A DNA stretch of 38,305 nt from Planctomycetota bacterium (GTDB lineage Bacteria > Planctomycetota > Phycisphaerae > Sedimentisphaerales > Anaerobacaceae): assembly GCA_016872975.1 (NCBI GenBank), contig VGYL01000002.1, forward strand, positions 1 to 38,305. Direction: 5' to 3'. The notes under the pieces are model-generated. The model ran no database searches, had not been told where the DNA came from, and saw nothing but the letters and a program-made list of their open reading frames with translations. Shown piece by piece: positions 16,446 through 27,109 of the stretch (positions within the stretch are counted from its first letter, which is position 1; every line of letters starts with the position of its first letter). The translations under genes and the position numbers were made by a program.

Positions 16446-18016
16446 CGTCCGTCCTTTCTGTCTCTTGCCTGCCGCCAGGTCTCGAAGTCGTCGCGCGGCT
16501 TCCCTGCGGGCATCTTCGCCCCCGTCTCGCTGCGCCACGCGTGCAGCAGGCGACGCAACTCGTCCGTCTTGGCCGGCATCGTGGCGGCCAGGTCGTTCTG
16601 CTCCCCCAGGTCATCCCTCAGGTTGTACAACTCCACGTGACCGTCCTCGTACCACTCGATCAGCTTGTAGTCGCCGGCTCGGACCGCGCCGCTGGGCCGG
16701 TTGCCGCTGCCGTGATAGTGCGGATAGTGCCAGTAGATTGCCTGGCGATCCAGGGTCCCTGTGCCTTTGAGCAACCTGGTGAGACTGACGCCGTCCACGT
16801 GCTGGCCGGGCCGGAGCGGCAGACCCGCCATTTCGAGCATGGTCGGATAGAAATCCGTGCTGGTCACCGGCTCGTCACACGTGCGGCCGGGCTTGACGAC
16901 GCCGGGCCACTTGATCAGCATCGGCTCGCGAATGCCGCCTTCGTAGAGCCAGCCCTTGCCCGCCCGCAGGGGCAGATTGCACGTCGAACCTTCCCGTCCG
17001 ATGGTGGACAGCCCGCCGTTGTCGGACATGAAGATCACGATCGTGTCGCGCTCCAGTCCCAGCGCCTCCAGCTTGCCCAGGACCCGCCCGACGCTTTCAT
17101 CGACGCTGTGCACCATGCCGGCATAGACCGCATGGTCCTGCACCAGCCTCGTCCGGAAGGCACCGTAGACGGGCTTGGCGCGCGGGCCGTCCATGGGCGG
17201 GAGATCCTTGGCCTTGGCTTCGTACTTGCGGGCCAGGTCGCTCTTCGATTCCAGGGGCGTGTGCACCGCATAATGTGACAGGTACAGCAGGAATGGCCGG
17301 TCCTTGTTGGCCTCGAGGAACCGCAGCGACTCGTCCGTCAGCCGGTCGGTCAGGTAGTCGCCCGCTTTGCCGCCCGCTGGCAGCGTCTCCAACGAACGAG
17401 TGTTCTTGCTGTAGGGATGGAAGTACGTCGGGGGGGCGCCGGAATAATCGCCCCCGATATTGATGTCGAAGCCCTGGCGGTCCGGATAGTACTTGGCCCG
17501 GTCCTCGTCGCGCGTCGCCAAATGCCACTTGCCCACGAAGCCCGTCACGTATCCGGCCTCCTTGAGGGCCTCGGCGATGGTCACTTCCTCCAGCGGCAGG
17601 TGGTCGCGGTATGCCGTGGGCTTCTGGGGCGCCCCGATCCAGTCCGTGATCCCGAGCCGGGCCGGGTACTTGCCGGTCATGATGCTGGCCCGCGTCGGCG
17701 AGCAGACCGGACACGCCGCATAGGCATTCGTGAACCGCATTCCCTGTGCCGCCAGCCGGTCAATGTTGGGGGTTTCGTAGAACGTACTGCCATAGCAGCC
17801 CAAATCCTGCCGGCCCAGATCGTCGATCAGGAAGAACACGAAATTGGGCCTGCGCGGCGACTTGTTTGTAGTGTGCTCGTAAGAGCATAAGAATAAACGC
17901 CTCACGGCGTCACTACAAACCAGGCCTCGGGCCTTGGCGCTGCCACTCAGGCCCAAGGCCGCGGTAGCGCCAATCGCCTGGAGAAAGCTCCGTCGGTTCA
18001 GCAGACTCCCCTTCAT
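16442..18016 (-). CDS. TAT-exported type I (formylglycine) sulfatase B
   Basis: MKGSLLNRRSFLQAIGATAALGLSG, NFVFFLIDDLGRQDLGCYGSTFYETPNIDRLA, CSPTRASIMTGKYPARLG. Paralogue of sulfatase A; ATGA overlap with it. Confidence 0.94.
   Translation of the reverse strand: MKGSLLNRRSFLQAIGATAALGLSGSAKARGLVCSDAVRRLFLCSYEHTTNKSPRRPNFVFFLIDDLGRQDLGCYGSTFYETPNIDRLAAQGMRFTNAYAACPVCSPTRASIMTGKYPARLGITDWIGAPQKPTAYRDHLPLEEVTIAEALKEAGYVTGFVGKWHLATRDEDRAKYYPDRQGFDINIGGDYSGAPPTYFHPYSKNTRSLETLPAGGKAGDYLTDRLTDESLRFLEANKDRPFLLYLSHYAVHTPLESKSDLARKYEAKAKDLPPMDGPRAKPVYGAFRTRLVQDHAVYAGMVHSVDESVGRVLGKLEALGLERDTIVIFMSDNGGLSTIGREGSTCNLPLRAGKGWLYEGGIREPMLIKWPGVVKPGRTCDEPVTSTDFYPTMLEMAGLPLRPGQHVDGVSLTRLLKGTGTLDRQAIYWHYPHYHGSGNRPSGAVRAGDYKLIEWYEDGHVELYNLRDDLGEQNDLAATMPAKTDELRRLLHAWRSETGAKMPAGKPRDDFETWRQARDRKDGR
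17864..17920. repeat. 57-bp palindromic element (family A) inserted in frame in sulfatase B
   Basis: Same length and ends as 16308-16364; two substitutions seen; encodes VCSDAVRRLFLCSYEHTTN. Confidence 0.9.
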
Positions 18017-18034
18017 TTTCCGGCCTCCAGAGTA

Positions 18035-18520
18035 CTACGCACTGGTTTTCATAATGTGATCGAGCAACCCGCCGTCGCGGATGATCTCCAAGGCGAAATC
18101 GGGCAGCGGCAGGAACGTGATCTTCGTCTTGCTTGTCTTGTCCCGAATCACGCCGGCATCGTAGTCGATCTCGACCTCGTCGGCGTCTTTGATCTTGTCC
18201 ACGGCGTCCGCCGATTCGATCAGGTAGAAACCGCAGTTGATCGCATTGCGATAGAAGATCCGCGCGAACGACCGGGCGATCACCGTCTGCACCTTGGCCC
18301 CGCGGATCGCCCAAACCGCGTGCTCCCGGCTGGACCCACAGCCGAAATCGTCGCCCGCGACGATCACGTCGCCCGGCCGGACCTTCTTCACGAAGTCCTT
18401 GTCCAGGTCCTCCATGCAGTGCTTCGCCAACTCCGCCTCATTGTCCGTATTCAAGTACCGGGCCGGGATGATCTCGTCCGTATTGATGTGGTCCCGCTTA
18501 TATACATGTGCCTTTGCCAT
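18035..18520 (-). CDS. leuD: 3-isopropylmalate dehydratase small subunit
   Basis: [24 protein letters not shown]...[46 protein letters not shown]. Confidence 0.95.
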   Translation of the reverse strand: MAKAHVYKRDHINTDEIIPARYLNTDNEAELAKHCMEDLDKDFVKKVRPGDVIVAGDDFGCGSSREHAVWAIRGAKVQTVIARSFARIFYRNAINCGFYLIESADAVDKIKDADEVEIDYDAGVIRDKTSKTKITFLPLPDFALEIIRDGGLLDHIMKTSA

Positions 18521-18574
18521 CGTATCCTCACTTGTGATCAGAGCCGAATCGTGGATTTCATGCTTTGCGTGCGC

Positions 18575-19837
18575 CTACAGGTATCTTCTGGGATCGGTGA
18601 GCTTGCCTTCAATCGCGCTGGCCGCCGCCGTGGCGGGGCTGGCGAGATAGACTTCGCTCCTGGGGTGTCCCATGCGGCCGACGAAGTTGCGGTTGGTCGT
18701 GCTGACGCATTTCTCGCCCTGGGCCAGGACGCCCATGAAGCCGCCGAGGCAGGCGCCGCAGGTCGGGGCCGAGATCACGCAGCCGGCGCTGTAGAACACG
18801 TCGAACAGGCCCTCATTGGCTGCCTGCTTCCAGACTTCCGGCGTGGAGGGCACCACGATCGTGCGGATCACCACCTGCCTGCCCTTCATAATCTTAGCCG
18901 CGATGCGGAGGTCCTCGATTCGGCCGTTCGTGCAACTGCCGATATACGCCTGGTCCATCGCCTTGCCCGCGCACTCACCGATCGGGACCGCGTTGCTGGG
19001 CAGGTGTGGCAGGGCGACCGTCGGTTCCAGCTTCGAGCAGTCGAAGATCTCCGTCGCCAGGTACTGGGCGTCCGGGTCCGACTCGAACACCGTGTACGCA
19101 ACCTCCTCCTTGAGATGCTCGTCCAGATACGCCTGGGTGACCTTGTCGAAGCCGATGATGCCGTTCTTGGCTCCGGCCTCGATGGCCATGTTCGTCATCG
19201 TCATCCGGGCTTCCATCGACATCCCGGCCAGCGCCGGCCCGACGAACTCCATCGCCCGGTACAGCGCGCCGTCGGTGCCGATCCGCCCGATCACCGCCAG
19301 GATCACGTCCTTGCTGTAGACCCCGTGCGGCAGCGCGCCGTTGAGGACGAACTTCATCGACGCCGGCACCTTGAACCAGAGCTTGCCGGTCGCGATGGCC
19401 GCCGCCAGGTCGGTCGAGCCGATCCCGGTGCTGAACATCGCGAACGCGCCGTAGGTGCAGGTGTGCGAATCGCCGCCCACGCTCACCTCGCCCGGCCGGA
19501 TATGGCCCTGCTCGGGCAGCAGGGCGTGGCAGACCCCCGCCCGGCCCAGCTTATAATAATGCTTGATCTTGTGGCGCTTGGCCCAGTCGTCCAGCCGCTT
19601 GTGCAGCTCGGCGCTCGGGACATCCTTGGCCGGCTGGAAATGGTCCGGCGTCACCACGATCTTGTCCGGATCGAACACCCGGTCGATCCCTTTCTCCACC
19701 AGCATCGAGATCGCCGGCGGGGTGGTCACATCGTGGCACATCACCACGTCGATCTCCGCCTCCACCAACTGCCCCGGCGCCACGCGGTCCACTCCCGCGG
19801 CCCGGGCCAGGATCTTCTCGGTGATTGTCATTCCCAT
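18575..19837 (-). CDS. leuC: 3-isopropylmalate dehydratase large subunit
   Basis: [13 protein letters not shown]...[45 protein letters not shown]...[17 protein letters not shown]...[35 protein letters not shown]: aconitase family. Confidence 0.95.
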   Translation of the reverse strand: MGMTITEKILARAAGVDRVAPGQLVEAEIDVVMCHDVTTPPAISMLVEKGIDRVFDPDKIVVTPDHFQPAKDVPSAELHKRLDDWAKRHKIKHYYKLGRAGVCHALLPEQGHIRPGEVSVGGDSHTCTYGAFAMFSTGIGSTDLAAAIATGKLWFKVPASMKFVLNGALPHGVYSKDVILAVIGRIGTDGALYRAMEFVGPALAGMSMEARMTMTNMAIEAGAKNGIIGFDKVTQAYLDEHLKEEVAYTVFESDPDAQYLATEIFDCSKLEPTVALPHLPSNAVPIGECAGKAMDQAYIGSCTNGRIEDLRIAAKIMKGRQVVIRTIVVPSTPEVWKQAANEGLFDVFYSAGCVISAPTCGACLGGFMGVLAQGEKCVSTTNRNFVGRMGHPRSEVYLASPATAAASAIEGKLTDPRRYL

Positions 19838-19870
19838 CTTCTCTCTACCTTTCTGAATCAATACTCCCCC

Positions 19871-20392
19871 TCACAATTCCCGGATGCGGTCCAGGAATTG
19901 GGTCAGGACATCATACGCTGTCTGGGGTTCTGTCTTCTTCTCGGGTTGTCTTTTCGGATTGCGGTGGGCTACCCAGTTGCGATATGCCACGACCGATCTC
20001 GTGTCCTTCGACAAATCCCTGCCCACGTATCGCTCCAGAAGGCTGATGAAGTCATCGATTCGCCATCGCTCGACCGCATCCACAAACTTTGCATGCACCT
20101 GCTCGGACAAATCCAACGGCGGTTCCTCCAGAATCCCCCGGCCCTTGCCTTGGACCAGCGTAATGATCCGGCGCTCGAAAATGGCACACAAGGACAAGAC
20201 CGTGAGGTCATCAATCTCCTCCTGGCTCCTGGCGATCCAGTCCGTGGATTCCCGACGAGAAGTCCCGAAGAACCGTGTACCTTGGAGAGCCATCTCGTTG
20301 TTCGTGTCCAAGCTCGTCTGGACCACCCGCAAGCAGTCTTTCGTCACCTCGTATTGTCTCCATACCGCGTCCAGAGGGTTATCCCACATCAT
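19871..20392 (-). CDS. HEPN-like hypothetical protein
   Basis: ORF of 173 aa with a C-terminal YRNWVAHRN segment fitting an Rx4H HEPN motif; overlaps the upstream gene by 14 nt. Confidence 0.55.
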   Translation of the reverse strand: MMWDNPLDAVWRQYEVTKDCLRVVQTSLDTNNEMALQGTRFFGTSRRESTDWIARSQEEIDDLTVLSLCAIFERRIITLVQGKGRGILEEPPLDLSEQVHAKFVDAVERWRIDDFISLLERYVGRDLSKDTRSVVAYRNWVAHRNPKRQPEKKTEPQTAYDVLTQFLDRIREL

Positions 20393-20825
20393 AGTCGGAG
20401 ACCTCCGAGAGCAAGTCCAGGAACAACTCCTGCGCCAATCGGTGTACCCGCCTCAAGCGTGTCTCTCCGATCCAGTACCAGCCAGCCTCTCCCATTCCCT
20501 TGAACGAACGTCTTACGCCGGCCTCTTTGGGGGGTAGATAGAGCAGGTGGTTGCGATCGAGCCGCCCTACGATGTCGACACGTCCTTCCGCCCCGATGAT
20601 CTGAGCGCCGACCGGCAGCAGGTCCGCCACCTTCTTTCCTTGCGCATCCTGGATCGTGAGCGTCGGGGCTGCGTAACGACCCAGGGCTTCCTCATCGAGT
20701 TCCATGGTGCCGCGCGACACTTCAAGGTCGGTGCCTTCGATCCACTTCTCCGCGTCCGAGTACAAGGCGTTCACCCTGGCGAGGTACTCGTCCTGTCTGG
20801 ATTTCGTGCTGCTTCTCATAATCAC
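20379..20825 (-). CDS. Hypothetical protein, possible partner of the HEPN-like gene
   Basis: 148-aa ORF directly upstream and overlapping the HEPN-like ORF; coherent composition. Confidence 0.6.
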   Translation of the reverse strand: MIMRSSTKSRQDEYLARVNALYSDAEKWIEGTDLEVSRGTMELDEEALGRYAAPTLTIQDAQGKKVADLLPVGAQIIGAEGRVDIVGRLDRNHLLYLPPKEAGVRRSFKGMGEAGWYWIGETRLRRVHRLAQELFLDLLSEVSDYDVG

Positions 20826-20896
20826 ACCCTTTCTTTTCGGGGCTATCCTTCTTATGGTAACGTTCGGTGTTCGACGGCGGTGCCTTGTTCGTTACC

Positions 20897-22456
20897 CTAC
20901 AATTCCACCTTCAGTTGCATCGTTGTGTCCTTGGCCGCGACCATCCGATTGATCGCGTCCACGTAGGCTTTGGCGCTGGCTTCGATGATGTCCGTCGAGA
21001 TGCCCCGGCCGATGAAAGTCCGGCTGTCGTCGCGAATCCGCACCGTCGCTTCGCCCAGCGCCTCTTTACCGCTGGTGACGGCCCGGATCGAATAGTCCTC
21101 CAGGTCCGGCGCAAGCCCGGTGGCCTGGCGGATCGCCTCGTAGGCGGCGTCGACCGGACCGTCGCCGAAGGCGGCCGCCAGCTTGGTCTCGCCCTGCGAG
21201 CGCATCCGCACGCTCGCCGTCGGCAGCGTCCCGGTGCCGGAGGCGACGTGCAGGTACTCCAGGACGTAGACCTGCTCGACGACGCGGATCTCGTCGTTGA
21301 CGATCGCCGCCACGTCGGCGTCGAAGACCTCCTTTTTCTTGTCCGCGACCTCCAGGAACCGCTGGTACGCCTGCTCGACTTCGTCCTTTGTGAGCTTGTA
21401 GCCGAGCTGCTTGCAGCGCTCCGCGAAGCCGTGCCGGCCCGTGTGGCGGCCGAGGACCATGCGCGAGCCGCCCAGGCCGATCGTTTCCGGCGTCATGATC
21501 TCGTACGTCGATCGCTCCTTCAGGATGCCGTCCACGTGAATGCCCGACTCGTGGGCGAAGGCATTGGCGCCGACAATCGCCTTGTTCGGCTGGACCACGA
21601 AGCCGGTGAGCTGCGAGACCAGTTGACTCGTCCGGGTGATCTCCTTGGTATTGATATTCGTGGACAGCCCGTCCCGGGCGGTCTGGCTGAAGAAGTCGGC
21701 CCGCGTGCGAATCGCCATGACCACCTCTTCGAGGGCCGCGTTGCCCGCCCGCTCGCCCAAGCCGTTGATCGTGCACTCGACCTGCCGGGCCCCGTTGCGG
21801 ACGCCGGCCAGGGAATTGGCGACCGCCATGCCGAGGTCGTTATGACAATGCGTGCTGATGACGCACTTGTCGATGCCCGGCACGTCGCTCTTGAGCCGGG
21901 CGATAAGCTGGCCGTACTCGAATGGCAGCACGTACCCGACGGTATCGGGGATGTTCAACGTCGTCGCCCCGGCCTCAATCACCGCCGCGAGGACCTCGAC
22001 CAGGAACGGAATCTCGCTGCGGCAGGCGTCCTCCGGCGAAAACTCCACGTCGTCCGTGAAGGTCCGCGCAAACCGCACGGCCTCGACCGCCATCTTCACG
22101 ACTTCCGCGGGCTCTTTCTTGAGCTTGTGCTTCATGTGAATCGCCGAGGTCGCGATGAAGGTGTGGATCCGCTTTTTCTTGGCCGCGGCGACGGCTTTGC
22201 CGGCCGCCTCGATATCGCCCTTGTTGGCGCGGGCCAGGGCCGCCACGGTGGGTCCCTTGACCTGTTCGGCGACGAGCCTGGTGGCCTCGAACTGGGCGGG
22301 CGAGGATACGGGGAACCCCGCCTCGATGATATCGACACCCAACACGGCAAGCTGCCGGGCGATCTCCAGCTTCTGCGGGATCGACATGGCCGCCCCGGGC
22401 GACTGCTCGCCGTCGCGTAACGTGGTGTCGAAAATGACGACCTTTTCTCCAGACAT
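20897..22456 (-). CDS. leuA: 2-isopropylmalate synthase
   Basis: MSGEKVVIFDTTLRDGEQSPGAAMSIPQKLEIARQLAVLGVDIIEAGFPVSSPAQFEA...STHCHNDLGMAVANSLAGVRNGARQVECTINGLGERAGNAALEEVVMA...ESGIHVDGILK. Confidence 0.94.
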   Translation of the reverse strand: MSGEKVVIFDTTLRDGEQSPGAAMSIPQKLEIARQLAVLGVDIIEAGFPVSSPAQFEATRLVAEQVKGPTVAALARANKGDIEAAGKAVAAAKKKRIHTFIATSAIHMKHKLKKEPAEVVKMAVEAVRFARTFTDDVEFSPEDACRSEIPFLVEVLAAVIEAGATTLNIPDTVGYVLPFEYGQLIARLKSDVPGIDKCVISTHCHNDLGMAVANSLAGVRNGARQVECTINGLGERAGNAALEEVVMAIRTRADFFSQTARDGLSTNINTKEITRTSQLVSQLTGFVVQPNKAIVGANAFAHESGIHVDGILKERSTYEIMTPETIGLGGSRMVLGRHTGRHGFAERCKQLGYKLTKDEVEQAYQRFLEVADKKKEVFDADVAAIVNDEIRVVEQVYVLEYLHVASGTGTLPTASVRMRSQGETKLAAAFGDGPVDAAYEAIRQATGLAPDLEDYSIRAVTSGKEALGEATVRIRDDSRTFIGRGISTDIIEASAKAYVDAINRMVAAKDTTMQLKVEL

Positions 22457-22936
22457 TGTAGCACTCCAATCAGGGAAAAAGGAAAAGGTCAAGAGTAAAA
22501 AGTGCGGCAGGACGGGCTCCTCGATCGTGTGCGGGCCGCAGCCCCTTTCACCTTTCTACTTCTTCCTTTTCACTTGCCGCGTATTATGCCCGAACGAGGG
22601 GCAAAACGCCACGGTTTTGCGTAAGTACGGGAGGGATAACGAGTTGTGGGTGTTCTTCTGTTCTGCGCCTTAGCGGCGCAGCAGCAGGGTGCGCAGGCCC
22701 GCAAGGCCCGGGAGGAAGGAACGAATTGTGCCCCGAGTACCCATAGTCAATACAAGTATACCTATCGGCCGAAAGAAGGCAAGACTTTTTTTCAGGGCAA
22801 TTCCATGTGCCCCACCACCTTGGTGACGAGCGTTTGGAGTTCCGCCTTCAGGCGGGTCCAACAGTCCGACCCTCCTTTCTTCTTCTGCGTTCAAATATGG
22901 AGCCGGCTGCGCCGCAAGACTGTCAGACCCGCCTTA

Positions 22937-23091
22937 TGAGTTTTGGCGGGCAAGTTCGGTAATCAGAGCCCGGCCACGGGCGCTCTTCGTAGGGCGAGCG
23001 TCCCCGCTCGCCGAAGATGTCGTGCGAGGACGCACGACCTACGCCCAGAGCGGCCCGCGCGGCCATTACCGAAGTTGCTCGTCAAAACTCA
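22937..23091. mobile_element. TA-flanked MITE-like element nested in family C
   Basis: tgagttttggcgggcaagttcggtaat and attaccgaagttgctcgtcaaaactca are 27-bp inverted repeats with 3 mismatches, flanked by TA on both sides. Confidence 0.8.
22989..23042. repeat. 54-bp double-hairpin element (family B), intergenic copy
   Basis: gtagg-gcgagcg-tccc-cgctcgc ... gtcgtgcg-agga-cgcacgac-ctac; related to 36940-36993. Confidence 0.8.
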
Positions 23092-23118
23092 TAAGGCGGA
23101 ACTCCAAACGGGGAAGTT

Positions 23119-23143
23119 TATGCTCTTACGAGCACGCTACGAA
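23119..23143. repeat. Half copy of the family A element
   Basis: tatgctcttacgagcacgctacgaa is the reverse complement of the first half of family A with two mismatches. Confidence 0.7.
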
Positions 23144-23193
23144 CCAGGCGTCATGCTGCCCCCACCTACGAGGTTCTTGGGGCGGAATCGGCG

Positions 23194-24612
<1,419 letters not shown>

Positions 24613-24778
24613 GTTCAACTCTCTAATAACTCCGGTACCTGTCCCTTATGGGAGGCCCACTTATACCGCATAACGTCCCCCGTCCGCAAGAGGAAGCTGC
24701 AAATGTACAAGCTTGCACGGTGCAGTCGGGCCTGCTACGATGGCGGCGCTGACAAGGACCCTTATAGGAGGTAATGCC

Positions 24779-26170
24779 ATGACCATCGATTCTCGTGCCA
24801 CCACGCGCCGCCAGTTTCTCCATCGTTCGACCGCTGCGACCGCCGGGGTGGCGCTGGGCTTGAATCTGCTCGGTACGCCGGTCACGCGCCCGGTGTTGGG
24901 CGCCAATGGGAAGGTCCGCGTCGGATTCATCGGCGTGGGCAATCGCGGGACGCAGTTGCTCCACGGATTCATGGCCCAGAACGATGTGGACATCGTCGCC
25001 TTGTGCGACGTTTATGAGCCCTACCTCTCCCGGGACTACAGCCAGGTCGGCCAGGCCGTGATCGATTCCATCGGCGCGCGGGCGCCGAAGATGGGCGAGA
25101 AGTTCGCCGGCGAGGTCGCCCGGTACAAGGATTTCCGCCGGGTGCTCGACCGCAAGGATATCGACGCGGTGGTCATCGCCACGCCGGACCACTGGCATGC
25201 GATTCAGACGATCCAGGCCTGCCAGGCGGGCAAGGACGTGTACGTGGAGAAGCCCCTGTCCGTGACCATTCACGAGGGACGCAAGATGGTCGAGGCCGCC
25301 GCGAAGTACCAGCGGGTCGTCCAGGTGGGCCTGCACCGGCGCTCGTCGGCGGTATACGCCGAGCTGGCGAAACAGATGCAGGGAGGCAAGATCGGCAAGA
25401 TTACGGTCGCCCGGGCCTATCGTGTCAGCAACATGGACCCCGCCGGGATCGGCAAGTACCCCGACACGACCCCGCCCAAGGAGCTGGATTGGGACCTGTG
25501 GCTCGGCCCGCGCCCGCTGCGCCCGTACCGGGACAACATCCCGCTGTACAAGTTCCGCTGGTGGGAGGCCTACTCGTCGCAGGTGGCCAACTGGGGCGTC
25601 CACTACTGCGACGCGATCCGCTGGGTCCTGAAAGAAGAGGCGCCGATCTCGATCTCGGCCCACGGGGGCCGGTTCGCCATCGACGACGACCGCACGATCC
25701 CGGACACGATGGAAGTGATCTTCGAGCTGCCTTCCGGCGTTCTGCTGGTCTTCGGGCAGTACGAGGCCAACGGGCTCGCGCCCCTGGAGTTCGGCGAGAT
25801 CGAGTTCCGCGGCACGCTCGGCAACCTGTACGCGGGCTCGGAGGCCGGCGGCTATAAGCTCGTCGCCTCGCCCGGCGGGCAGTTCCAGCCCGCCAAACCG
25901 CGCATCGCGTCCGAGGAGAAGCCGGGGGTCAAGGGGGTCGACCTGACCGTCCAGCACATCCGCAACTTCGTCGACTGCGTCAAATCGCGGCAGCGCACGA
26001 ACTGCGACATGGAGACGGGACACCGCTCGACGACCTTTGCCCTGCTGGCCAACATCGCCCTGGCGACGAAGTCCCGCCTGGACTGGGACCCCAAGACCGA
26101 GCGCATCACGAACAACAGGGACGCGAACAAGCTGCTGCACTACCGCTACCGCAAGCCCTGGACCCTGTGA
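24779..26170 (+). CDS. TAT-exported Gfo/Idh/MocA family oxidoreductase
   Basis: TTRRQFLHRSTAATAGVALGLNLLG (TAT), VRVGFIGVGNRGTQLLHGFMAQNDVDIVALCDVY, DAVVIATPDHWHAIQTIQACQAGKDVYVEKPLSVTIHEGRKMVEAA; taggaggt at 24766-24773. Confidence 0.95.
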   Translation: MTIDSRATTRRQFLHRSTAATAGVALGLNLLGTPVTRPVLGANGKVRVGFIGVGNRGTQLLHGFMAQNDVDIVALCDVYEPYLSRDYSQVGQAVIDSIGARAPKMGEKFAGEVARYKDFRRVLDRKDIDAVVIATPDHWHAIQTIQACQAGKDVYVEKPLSVTIHEGRKMVEAAAKYQRVVQVGLHRRSSAVYAELAKQMQGGKIGKITVARAYRVSNMDPAGIGKYPDTTPPKELDWDLWLGPRPLRPYRDNIPLYKFRWWEAYSSQVANWGVHYCDAIRWVLKEEAPISISAHGGRFAIDDDRTIPDTMEVIFELPSGVLLVFGQYEANGLAPLEFGEIEFRGTLGNLYAGSEAGGYKLVASPGGQFQPAKPRIASEEKPGVKGVDLTVQHIRNFVDCVKSRQRTNCDMETGHRSTTFALLANIALATKSRLDWDPKTERITNNRDANKLLHYRYRKPWTL

Positions 26171-26221
26171 CGGCAGGGCCGTCGCGGACGGCCGATAAAA
26201 GCCGGCCTGGTGCTTCGCTGT

Positions 26222-26324
26222 GTGGACAATGTGGACGGCGTGGACCCCGTGGACGGGAGCGACATTCCCTGAGGTCCACAAAGTCCACGTCGTCCACCTC
26301 GTCCATTCTGTCCACGACGTCCAC
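26222..26324. repeat. 9-bp-periodic GTGGACnnn / GTCCACnnn inverted repeat array
   Basis: Four gtggac units at 26222, 26231, 26240, 26249, then gtccac-type units at 26274, 26283, 26292, 26301 (gtccat), 26310, 26319. Confidence 0.9.
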
Positions 26325-26497
26325 GCAAAGACTCCCGCCGCCGGGGGCGCGGCTACGTCCGATATCGGCTGGGCCTGTTACTCAAGATCTGCCCCGAATT
26401 AGCCGACAAGACCTGTGGCACACTCTGACAGGGAGGGCGTTTCCCGGGACGGATTCGAAACCGGCCACCGACGAAGACTCGTGCGGCGGACTGTCGA

Positions 26498-26932
26498 ATG
26501 GTAAAGACTTACAGAGGATTCACGGTTGTTGAACTCCTGGTGGTCGTGCTGATCGTGGGCATTCTGGTCACCGCGGCGATTCCGATGATGAAGGGCCGCA
26601 CCGATGCCACGAAGTGGTCTGAAGCCAAAATGGCGATGGGAACCATCGCTCGGGCCCTGCGCACCTACGGCACGGAGAAAGGTAGCTTCGCGGATGCCCC
26701 GAGCCTCGCAGAACTCGGCATCATGGACAGCGACCTGGACGGCACATATTTCTCCCACGAGGCCTACACGATCACCTCGGCCTCCGCGTCGAACGGACAA
26801 ACCAGCTTCGTGATCACCTGCACCGTGGTCGATTCCCTGCGGGCCGATGTCCCGACCAGCCCTGCCGTCATGGCCCTGACCTGCAACGCCGGCAATGGCT
26901 ACCAGCCTACCTTCGCCGCTCTCGGCGAATGA
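26498..26932 (+). CDS. Type IV prepilin/type II secretion pseudopilin-like protein
   Basis: MVKTYRGFTVVELLVVVLIVGILVTAAIPMM: prepilin G^FTVVEL cleavage/methylation motif and hydrophobic helix. Confidence 0.88.
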   Translation: MVKTYRGFTVVELLVVVLIVGILVTAAIPMMKGRTDATKWSEAKMAMGTIARALRTYGTEKGSFADAPSLAELGIMDSDLDGTYFSHEAYTITSASASNGQTSFVITCTVVDSLRADVPTSPAVMALTCNAGNGYQPTFAALGE

Positions 26933-27048
26933 CCCCCCGAGACCACCGCGACGGCGGAAATCCGAAATCCGACACCGCGAAAGCGGGAGACCGACAAATC
27001 CAAAGGACCCAGAGTCAAGACGGAGCCCCCGGCCGGCCCAGGCGTTTC

Positions 27049-27109
27049 GGTCATTCGTGCTTTGAATTTTGAATTTGTTTCGAATTTCGGACTTCGCTAT
27101 TCGAATTCC
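27049..27109. repeat. Dispersed AT-rich repeat, copy 4
   Basis: cggtcattcgtgctttgaattttgaatttgtttcgaatttcggacttcgctattcgaattc; overlaps the 3' end of the hydrolase ORF. Confidence 0.7.

Larger units (their letters stand above)
22832..23109. mobile_element. Family C palindromic element split by a nested element
   Basis: gtttggagttccgccttcaggcggg... and ...aaggcggaactccaaac. About 121 bp after removing the inner element; matches the reverse complement of 34969-35090 over most of its length. Confidence 0.8.

Noticed and set aside
18056-20503. 815-aa plus-strand ORF opposite leuD/leuC
   Set aside because: High-GC antisense shadow; the minus strand encodes canonical LeuD and LeuC motifs, and the plus translation is rich in R/H/D/L/V with no family signature.
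26222-26324. CRISPR or iteron array
   Set aside because: Units are 9 bp with 3-nt variable parts and reverse orientation midway; too short for CRISPR and no replication gene nearby.
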